The notes beneath the pieces were generated by a model, which saw only the letters and a program-made list of their open reading frames with translations, ran no database searches and was not told the DNA's origin. A stretch of 64,000 nucleotides of DNA from assembly GCA_023053545.1 (NCBI GenBank), contig JAKZAN010000001.1, positions 12,788,024-12,852,023 on the forward strand, read 5' to 3'. A program made the position numbers and the translations under genes. This DNA is from Lepidurus packardi (lineage: Eukaryota > Arthropoda > Branchiopoda > Notostraca > Triopsidae). Shown here piece after piece: positions 55,101 through 64,000 of this stretch (its first letter is position 1; each line of letters begins with the position of its first letter).

Positions 55101-58100
55101 TCATGAATGGAGGAGGCGGCGGAGGGTAGTTTGAGCCTAAAAAGGAAAAGATGAGGCAAATTTTTTAAAGGATTTTCTTAATGTCAACCTAAACTTACTC
55201 ATGGGAGGTGGAGGGGGTGGGATTCCCGTTACGACCGGGGCAGACAAAGGGTCCGAGTCGTCATCAGGTTTGAGGTCAGTGAAATCCAAGTCGCAAACGT
55301 GTAGCGGTCGATTCAACGTCTGCACCAATTGCTCCCAATGCATCTCTGTCTCTGACTTTTTGATGTCTGAAGCTTTGACTACCCCTCCATTGTTGACTTC
55401 ACCTTTGAGATCAGGACGGGACTTGGATTTGCTCAAAATCAAGCCTTCTTTGGCTTTGGAGATGATGCCGCTCAAATCGCCGAGTCGTGATGGCTTGTCT
55501 TCGGTCGGACTCGTGACGTGATTGGCTTGCAAGCGCTCAGTCAAGTCTTTCACTGTCGCTTCGCGGGAAAGGTCCACCGATCGTCGCTCATTGCCGTCTC
55601 TGTCTTTTCCGCCGTCTTTATCTTTGTTTTGCAGGTTCTGTATTCGCTCGCTCAAGCTTTCGAGCGTTGCATTATCTGCCTCAACATTCAAGTTCTCTTC
55701 ATTTTCCGCATTCTTGCCTCCATACATCATGGATAACACCCATGGCTTCTTGTTATTGTTACTAATCGCCTCCGGAGCGTTGCTAGCGTCCACGTCTTTG
55801 CGGCTGGCCGTTTTGGTCAATGGCGTGGGAAGATTCAAGGACAAATCTTTTCTGCCGTTGATCTTCGGCGAAGCAATAGCTGGCAAGACGGGTGGCGAAG
55901 ATAGTGCCATGCCATTAGGCTCGTGGGAGAGTCCAGAATTGCGACGGTTTTCTTCCTTCACTACAGGATCTTCTACTTTAGCTATAATCAGGATACATTT
56001 AGAAGTAAGTCACCATCTCCCCCTCCTTTACTGCTATCAAACAAATCATATTAAAATAAATATTTACGCTCTCTTTCCGGTGTAAGGGATTGACGGCCTT
56101 CTTGCTCCTGAATGAAGGAACGGTGTCGTTCGGCGCGTTCCCGGCGTCGCCGTAAGGCCGGAGTTACACCCGCATCACCCGCTACATTAAAAGCCAACCA
56201 ATAACAATTGTTTTGTAAAATATAACAAGACTTTAGGTCTTGAAAGTAAAAAGTAATTTATTACGTTTTGTTCCAAATCCTAACGGATTTAAGGGCCCTT
56301 CAGTAGGAGAAGGTGTGGTTGAAGAAGACCATGAATCTAATATCTCGTCTGGGCGATAATTGGGTGTCAAATTGGGCGATTGAAAGTCGTGGTGGCCGCT
56401 GGGTGTTTTCGGAGACGTCGTTGAATGTCGTCTCGATTTGCGACGATCGTCAGTATCGGAGACTGAACGACGACTTCGGGGCACGTGACTGCACAGAAAA
56501 AATTTTGGATTCAAAATGTGTACTTGTTGCAAAGTTTGATGTGACAGAACAGAAGAAATAAAGAATGAAAGAAAAAGAGAGAGGTTTAGAATTACCGGAG
56601 ATGACTTTGCACTGATGGTAAAATAACCTCTTCTTCGCCATCTTCTTTGTGTAATTCGGCTTCGTAAATTGCCAGCTGTTGCAACAAGTCTGTGTCCGCT
56701 CCTGGTTTGTTTTTAAAGCGATGGATCACGTGCTCCATGCCCAGCTCTTCCAAGTAGTCCGTTTGATCGTAATAGGAGTCTTGATCAGGCAATCCGTTCA
56801 AAGTTTTGTTAATCAAAGTTGTGGCGTACACGAGAAGCTCATTATCCGACGCGTCACGTTCTTGTAAGATGGCCATAACGTTCGCCCACGGCAATTGCCC
56901 TAATCAGATTGATTTTTCATAAAACAACAATGAATACGCAACATAGGTAAATCAATAAATACAAAAAATCCCAAATTAACTCATTAGCACACTAAAGAAA
57001 TACTGACTTATTTGACTTGAATTACCTTGAATGGTGTCAACGGCATGAATAGCTTTGACGAGCAATTGGCAATTGGTTTCTACGTATTCGACAAACACCA
57101 GCATCAACTTCAAGGCCGTCTTGACGACCAGACGGTATTTGCTTGCCGTTAAGGAATAGAGCCATTGAACAGTCTCGTTATGCTCCATAACACCGTTCAT
57201 TCCATCCACGTAGAGCATGACTTGGCCCAATGCTAATCGTGAACCAAATAGAAAAGATGTTATAGTGAACCTTTAAAAGGCTTAAAGGGTAGCTCAACAA
57301 TAGAAAAAGGCCCCATTTCTTTTTTTTATTTACCTCGTAGAATATAATTTTGGTAATTCTGGTCCGCTTGGTGGCCTACTTGAATAAGGCATGCCAAACC
57401 ATCGTGTTGCACGAATTCATGAACGAGATCTTTATCCTCTTGGAAAATTTGCTTCAAAGAGAACAAGGCTCGTCGTAGCTCCCGTCCATCGGAATTTAGT
57501 AGCTTTTCTAATTTCCGGGTAAGGGAAAATGGTGCCGAGAAGGAAACGGAAATAACCCCAGAAGCGTTAGTTTTTTTAAAAAGAAGTCATTTTTTGGCAA
57601 AAATTTACCAATAATAGCGTGGACGCGGACAGTCAACTGAGTTCGAAGAACTATGGAATTCTTCTTACTATAAGAGAAAAAAACCCGAAAATTATGTAGG
57701 TAACAGGCAATGCATTCAACTTCAACGGTACATGAAAAGGCAAAGGGATGTTGGTTTTGAAGTTCAATAAGCGGAATTTTACGAGAGAAAATTCAACGCC
57801 TTACAAAACATGAGATTTTCAGCGTTTTTAGTCCACGAGTTCCTTAGTTTCCTGTGCGCTGGAAAAGATTATGCACCCCTCGTCCATTGTGGCTATTCCT
57901 ATAACCTTCTCCGAACAGATTCTAACTTTCCCCATCAACTTGACTTAAAACAACGTCGTTGGAAAGCCGTGTTTATGCGCCAATTCTTATTATTCCTAAA
58001 AACGCCCTAGCTAAAAGAGCCTAGAGGCCGAGCAGAAGGACTAAAATAGTGTTGGGTCGCACCGTACTGCGCGTTCAAGAAAAACAGTAGAAATAGACAA

Positions 58101-61100
58101 CAATATACGCTGGTCTTTTTGTTTTTATTGTTCGGTGGGGGTCTCGAAGGAGGTTAATGACTTTCGCAGCAAATTCGATTAGCCTGACGCAAAATGCGCT
58201 CAAAAAGGGTTAAAACCGCTCCTAAAGGATTGAAGAAGAAACAACACCTGCACAATAACAACCACCACGGGTACTTGCCAACATCTTGGCTAATAAGCGT
58301 TCCCATCGTTGAACTTCACACAAGTAATTAAAAGTCTTGCTCCTGTTGATTATTTTTTTTTATTTTGGGTTCTCTGTGGTTGCAAAAACCGTTTTTCTGA
58401 ACTTCATTAACTCCGGAAAGTTCACATTCTTGATTTTATGCCCAAGAGACTTTTTTTTCCACGTACACACCAGACGCACAAAACTCACAGGGTGTATCTC
58501 CTACAGATTCCGCGCTACTGTTGGGGGAGAGTTTCGAACTCGGTCACGGAACAACCTTTACTTCAACCTTTAATTTAGGGGTTGGTAATGCGATGAAATT
58601 GGATTCGTCTGGAATCCGGAATTGTTGTAAAGGCGTAAGAGACCTCAACACTCGACTCACAGAGATTAAGTTTCCTGTAACCGTGACTTGGAACAAGGTC
58701 TTCTTCGCTAGGCAGTTGCAACTTCAACTTCAACGGGAGAAATAAATAAATGAAAAACAAGAAGAGAAAATATTCTTCTGCATTGGCGCCAGTGTGACGT
58801 AGATATATTAACATCAGGTAGGAGATTGACTCGAGATTTTCCATGCCAGTTTACATTTATACTAACACAGTCAAGGGGATCAGCAGAGTTACTAAACAGC
58901 AAGCAAAACAGTCCTAAGTTGGCTTTTCCCGCAGTTGGCTTTCTGGTGAACGTAGCAACGCGATGTATGGACAGCAGTAAATGTGTCACTTTGGAAACAG
59001 AAAAAGTATGTATGCATATCAAGTGTTCGCACGAGCTTTCAAATCAAGATTGCTCCGCCAGAGCCACTTGGAGAGGTTCACGACCTTCCATTTCGGGACT
59101 TTCAAAAGCTTTTTGGCAAATGACAAGTTTTTTTGGGGGGTATTGGCAGACGAGAATATGAGGGGTCTTTTCGCTCATCTCGCGAAACTTTCAAACTGCA
59201 AAGCGTTTCCAACAACCCGATCTCAGCTCGTAAATCCATACGGTAAAAGTGTCCATCACGTCTGGAAGAAATCTGTTGCAAATGCAAAGGAAGCAGCTCC
59301 CTTTCGCTTTTGCGTTTTTCCAGGATTTTCTCAACCTCAGAACAATAAACAAAACTCTCCTAACCAAAACACTTGTATGCATAGAAGCTTTTTCAACATT
59401 TAGCAGACTTGACGACTTGTGAATGGTACACGTTTTCGAATCCCAACTTGTCTTTTAAGACCAGCAATTCAACGTCAACTTCAACGGTAAGATGCTAAAG
59501 GAAACGCCCCTCTCCCTCTTTCTGGGCCCGTTAGCATCCCAGAAGTTTTACTAACATTGGAATCTAGTAAGACCTCGAAGATGATCCTCGAAAAGAGAAA
59601 AGGTACGTATACTCTTTCGGCGACATTTGGGACTTTCTCCAAGCGATGAAAGGCCTTTCTCCCTTAACTTTGGAGACATTTTTTTAAGGTTTATCTAACT
59701 GCTTTTCGAAAATTTGTTTTAAATGGGATAATGAGGGTAGAAAAATACAAACATGGCCCTTACTTGTCCAGAAAACCCTCGAATTCATCGGCTTGTTCGT
59801 GCAGCGTGGCTTCCAGGTCCAAATACGCTCCATAGTCTCCGTCTTTGTATAGCTGCAATGCAGCATCTTCAAGCTATATGCAAAAAAAAAGAAACGGGGG
59901 AAAATAAAATTAATAATATTTACTCCAAATACGTCAAGTTTTGGGCCGAGGATGCACAAATTTGGGTCAAATGAGTGTACACTCCTTGTCCGTAGGTTAA
60001 GAAAACTGGCCCAAAGCTCAAAACAACCTCTAGTCGCCCAATGACATAATTCTTGGCCCAGGTATACAATAGTTTAAGCCAAGGATGAACAAGGAAGCCA
60101 AAAAACGAAACCTATATCCTTGCCCACGTTGCAAGTAATAATAGATGCACATACAAGCCCGGTTTGTCAGCGTGTCACTCAGGTATAGAAGGGCGTTCAC
60201 TGTCTAGGCAACTCTTGGTTTTTTATTATTATTAGCATGTCTCGCCAACGAGGTTTTCTCTTTAATGTAATTTAGCGAATCTAAACAGCTGTGAAGTTCT
60301 TTTGTGCACTGGACTTGAAAAGCGCATTGATTTTGGCACTCGTCCCATCCATTTCACCATGTAGCACATACAAAAAAGATCCTGTGCAAGTTCTAATTTC
60401 TCAGAACCTCAAAAGTAACAGAGCAGAAGACCCATATCGACCTTCCCAATTAACCAATAAAAATAAAACAGAAAAGAAGAAGAAACCTCATATGGCGCGA
60501 TAATGCGGTACGTATCGTAACAGTCCAAACGCGGACAGCAATAAAAAGAGAATCTAGGAACAAAAATGGTCGTGTCTGCAATACAGATTTTATCAAGTAC
60601 AGTAGTTTTATACAGACATCAAGTACGCCTATTCTTATTCCCTTATGCATTTAAGGAGTTTGATCTGTCTGTAGGGGACACAACGAATAAAGGCAAAGAC
60701 AACGAATTTTGTTTCTTCTGCAATTCTCCACGGCCTGATGATCGGTACGGAAGCAAATGCTTTAGAAACAACTGCAGAGGACGTTTTGGAGTATAGTCCA
60801 GTCGGACAATGGGAATCGTACTGCATGAGCGCTTTGCGTGGGGTTATGCTGGTAAACTCTCCTCTCTCTCTAGCTTTTCCGTGAATACGAATACCAATCT
60901 GCTGTCGAATTGATTCCCTGCTTAGTCTGCAAGCGTCCCTAGAGTCCCCAGCAAATGGGCTACTATTTCGTCTACTCCACAACGAAAGAAGAGAATGATC
61001 CAGAATGAGCCATGCACACATACACAATAGAACATACACCCTTTTTGGTGTCTGACAAGGACAGACGAGCTGACAAACTCACATATGCCGAGCATAGACT

Positions 61101-62551
61101 TAACTCAACTAAGTACCCTGGTGACAAGTCAAGGTCCCAAAAGTTGATCCCTCTTCTCTTGCTGCAGTTTAACAGCTAAAACATTTTAAAAGAAAACAAA
61201 TCTCTTGTAAACTTATGCATACCACGATACCAAGGGTAGTAGGAACAACCCCCAAACTTGGACTGAAAATGTCAAGAATTTTAGGACAATTCCGGCAAAC
61301 CATTAAGGAAGAATGGACACCTCATCTCGAACCGGATATAGAATATCCCCAAGATTCCAATTCACCCAGGTGAGGGGCAAGAACAAGGGAGAGGGCTCTT
61401 TAGCTCTCACATTATCTATAAGGATCAGTCCAGTCCAGTCTTGTCTTGCTTTTACTTTCAAGACAAGGGATGAAAAAATAATGGGTTTTTAGCACGCTCC
61501 TTTTAGATAAACACTAGACTGCCTAGGCCTAACGACAGATGTAGGTCGGTGGTGTGTGGGCTGCTTTGCTGCCAAACTTCTCTCATATACGTTCGTCTTT
61601 GCTTAAGTTTTGTCCCTAAGCTTTGGAACACACTAAAAGACAAGTTTCCCCACGGAAAGGTGTGTCGCATTACGAAAATAGCTACCGCAAGAAGACCCAC
61701 GAAAGTACAGAAGCAACAGCTGCAGCAGACCTGGCTCTGCCATATTTCAAGTATCTCACACCTCGACAGAAAAAATGTAAAAAATAAAATAAAAACACTG
61801 TGGGTGACTTTTCCCCATTTACTAATCGAGATCTCATAAGCTTGTTTGGACTAGTTCCTGGTTTATCAGGAAGCGCCAAGCCGCTATAAACTCTAGCTTT
61901 ATATAATAATCTGTCCATTCAAAAGCCTTTTTTTTATAAAAAGTTTTTTTTTATACTCATTCAAGTTGTTAAACCAAAAAGCACAAGTTTTCCCATACTA
62001 CCTGCCTAACATCCGCGGTTTTACCTAAGCACCGTGCATCATTCGTGACCAAGGCAATTCGCGAACGGCTAGGAGACACATCATTACTTGACCTTCGTTT
62101 TTTTATCCATAAGCTGTTTTTTTTACAGTATCTCAGTTCTTCCCCTCCCAAGCATCAGGTTTGAAAGTCTCTTGCTGACCAACAACGGACTTCGCTCATA
62201 TCCACCTACAGCCTTACAGAATCCGGAAAACTGGTTTGGTTTGATAAACTCTTTGGGGCCCATCCACAAAAAAGTGACGGACAAGCATCTTTATGTGTTG
62301 CTTGGAGTGAAAAGAACCAGACAACAACATCCTCTTCCTCGCCAACCTTTTCCCTTAAGATTCGAAAATTACAATAAATGTCTAACCTGATGCGGAGCAC
62401 GGAGCGAGCGATGTACCCCGGCTAACTGATTCACTAATGGGATATGGATGTTAAAAGTATACAAAGGTGGGCGAGTAGGCTCTGGGAAGCTGGTAGTATA
62501 TGCGAACGGATCGATATCGCACAAATACTGAACGCGACAGGTAAAAGCCAT
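52115..62551 (-). CDS. FHOD: FHOD-type formin
   Basis: Nineteen exons (62551-62387, 59873-59764, 57667-57609, 57507-57334, 57232-57026, 56899-56596, 56488-56265, 56181-56068, 55981-55199, 55136-54808, 54437-54282, 54209-54027, 53948-53829, 53766-53492, 53431-53357, 53296-53104, 53043-52899, 52825-52658, 52194-52115) give 1287 residues. The N-terminus [20 protein letters not shown] and [21 protein letters not shown] is the FHOD-specific GTPase-binding/FH3 start; the armadillo region follows ([27 protein letters not shown]). Residues ~360-700 are a Ser/charged linker. FH1 is short (PPPPPPM, PPPPPPF, PPPPPR near 700-730). FH2 spans about 745-1110 ([60 protein letters not shown]). The DAD-like end has [14 protein letters not shown] with basic [13 protein letters not shown]. 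FHODs nucleate, cap and bundle actin and are held inactive by DID-DAD contact. Introns of 2.1 and 2.5 kb near the 5' end are the largest in the window. Confidence 0.95.
57668..59763. other. FHOD intron 2
   Basis: About 2.1 kb of intron with no supported gene. Several open frames on both strands lack homology and splice context. Confidence 0.6.
59874..62386. other. FHOD intron 1
   Basis: About 2.5 kb of intron. Long first introns often carry enhancers, but no motif could be assigned, and no nested gene was recognised on either strand. Confidence 0.6.
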
Positions 62552-63137
62552 AACTCTTTCCTTTTTCACTCGGCAAATCTGCCCCTGCCCCCACGCTTTC
62601 TCACACTTCAAATCACGTGATTGCTTTTCACGGCCACCATATGTCCACACGACTGTTTTTCCCCTTCTCGCCGAACCACCCACATAAAAAAATATACTTC
62701 TAGAGCGATATTAACCCACACGAAACACGCCTTTTCACGCTCACGGTCCTGCACGGATTATTAAAACTCTCTGGCCTGACTCTGGCGTGGTTCTCCTAAG
62801 CTTCCAGCTTCTTTGAATGCGCAATGGTAACTGCTCCTCGTGCAGGACTGACTTTCCACGTCCGTTTGAAATGGGCGTTGCTTTCCTATGCTAGAGCATG
62901 GCTCAAAAACTTCTTTTTTTTCTCTCAAAGGGGCTCGACATTCGACATTCCATTATAGCGGCCAGCTGAACTCCATCACGTACAGTACTTCTATTTGCCT
63001 AAACACTCCTTACAATAAGTATCTGACTTCATGATTCCCAGCGGACTTTTTGTTTTTTAAGAAAAAAGGGGAAAAAAATCCCTGGAGGAAAGGGATTTTT
63101 TTCGGATTGGATGTGAAATGTCACGATTTAAACATAC
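62552..63137. other. FHOD 5' flank
   Basis: The frame of the first FHOD exon stays open upstream to 62683. No TATA box is visible. A 12-bp inverted pair (AAAAAAATCCCT ... AGGGATTTTTTT) is at about 63073-63102. Confidence 0.4.
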
Positions 63138-63164
63138 CTTTTCCAAGGTCTCTGTCTTCTGGTC
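63138..63164 (-). other. 27-nt microexon candidate
   Basis: GACCAGAAGACAGAGACCTT then GGAAAAG is flanked by TTTTCTAG and GTATGT and encodes DQKTETLEK in phase 0. It follows the acidic exon at 63675-63552 in matching phase. It may belong to a longer FHOD isoform or to a gene lying beyond the right edge. Confidence 0.45.
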
Positions 63165-63551
63165 CTAGAAAATCGAGCAGAAGATTGAGCTAAAATACGC
63201 CAAGACCTGTTGTGTTTGTTATTGTTGTAGCGTCCCTGAACTACAAAGCGGAAATTACATTCGCTTCAACAAAAGACTCCCGAAATGTTTCTCTTATTCT
63301 CCTCCTACGCAAGCTTGGGCAGATTGGTAGACGTATACCCAAACCTTTAGTAGGACACGCCAAAGAAGAAGAATAAAGGAAAGAAAAAAAAACTGCCACA
63401 CACATAAATAAAACGGATGCAGCTTGAGGTTTGGACCATTTGATTATGCACCTGACGTAGTAATAATAAGGTCATCCTCGAAACGGAAAACGAGTTCTTC
63501 ATTTAAAAAATTAAAAAAAAAGAAATAGAAAAAGCCATGGAGAGACTTTAC

Positions 63552-63675
63552 CATTTCTGGCTCGGGCTCATCTTCCTCGGGATCTTCAGAGCAAGCTTCA
63601 GAGTCGGATTCGGTCTCGGCGTCACTGAGACAAGTATCATCTTTGGCATTAGCCTCAATAATGGGTTCTCGGTGT
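63552..63675 (-). other. acidic coding exon candidate, 124 nt
   Basis: Bounded by ATTATTTAG and GTAAAG, the frame (entered in phase 2, left in phase 0) reads HREPIIEANAKDDTCLSDAE, then TESDSEACSEDPEEDEPEPEM. The Ser/Glu/Asp-rich composition and clean splice sites support real coding. The gene is not identified. Confidence 0.5.
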
Positions 63676-64000
63676 CTAAATAATACAAAAGGGCAACTAT
63701 TACCACAGTAGTTGTTTCTGTTACAAGTTGGTCATCAGGTCAATGAGATATGGCTTTAAATGGAGCTAGAAAACTTGGCAGTTGGGGCAGTTTTCCCAAA
63801 GGTTGATAGACGAGTTTTCATTCTTTAAGTAAAAGAATGAAAAATTAAAAGACAGAATTTTTCTACAAGGTGTAATACACAAGGCATAGCTGTGTAATTC
63901 AGGAAGGCAAGTAACGTTCCCACACGCGCACGCGCAAATGAAAGACAATTGGTTGATAAGATTGTTGATGACTGAAGAGATAAGCCAGGAAGGTTTATAA
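63676..64000. other. right end of window, no feature
   Basis: AT-rich, probably the intron upstream of the acidic exon. A short inverted repeat, AGTTTTCATTCTTTAAGTAA followed by AAGAATGAAAA, lies at about 63813-63844. Confidence 0.4.

Noticed and set aside
58708-59403. Several 60-140 aa frames in FHOD intron 2
   Set aside because: No homology, no consistent splice sites, and frames occur on both strands over the same bases.

Overview
The window is nuclear DNA of a small invertebrate animal with a compact genome. The genes have many short introns (mostly 45-120 bp, GT-AG), TATA boxes, AATAAA poly(A) signals and closely spaced ORFs, and every recognisable gene is a metazoan family. The lineage is not settled by what I can see. 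RAD52 is present, and to my knowledge it is missing from Drosophila and C. elegans. The very hydrophilic, coiled-coil N-terminal extension on VAT-1 recalls heat-soluble proteins of tardigrades in composition only. A tardigrade-like or other minor ecdysozoan/spiralian source is a guess. All gene models were spliced by hand; phases were checked, and exon lengths sum to multiples of three.

Layout. 1-1996: a ~570-bp satellite that runs in from the left edge. 2879-7320 (-): SLC6 amino-acid transporter. 8957-9877 (+): mitochondrial ribosomal protein uL29m/mL47. 10061-10971 (+): CIB-type EF-hand protein. 11321-13877 (+): VAT-1 oxidoreductase with a ~325-residue N-terminal extension. 14741-38532: about 24 kb of accessory DNA holding a family of at least ten small secreted Gly/Tyr/His-rich peptide precursors, with RAD52 (17018-18499) in the middle. 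Decayed VAT-1 exons, a Tc1/mariner-like MITE, BEL/Pao retrotransposon relics and a large palindrome (arms 27470-31225 and 32022-35740) also lie here. 39120-41374 (+): CLPTM1L. 41824-45061 (+): XK-related protein with a very long tail. 45967-50730 (-): NDRG with three alternative first exons. 52115-62551 (-): FHOD-type formin. 63138-63675 (-): two unassigned acidic exons.

The most interesting system is the peptide cluster. Members share a 15-nt first coding exon (typically MDxKL), a signal peptide continued in exon 2, often a dibasic RVRR-type site, an acidic spacer, and a Gly-Tyr repeat. They end in a tiny last exon (31-46 nt, entered in phase 2) that adds a His-rich/aromatic tail such as HHGGYWG. 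Most have a TATA box about 65-110 bp upstream of the ATG, and several share a farther upstream block. One subgroup (four genes inside the palindrome) has lost the second intron. The cluster seems to have grown by co-duplication of a VAT-1/peptide module in which the VAT-1 copies decayed, and then by inverted duplication. One palindromic copy has since lost its conserved tail through a 37-bp deletion.

The remaining genes are housekeeping or cell-biological and show no functional link to the cluster. They cover membrane transport, mitochondrial translation, calcium sensing, DNA repair, lipid scrambling and actin assembly.
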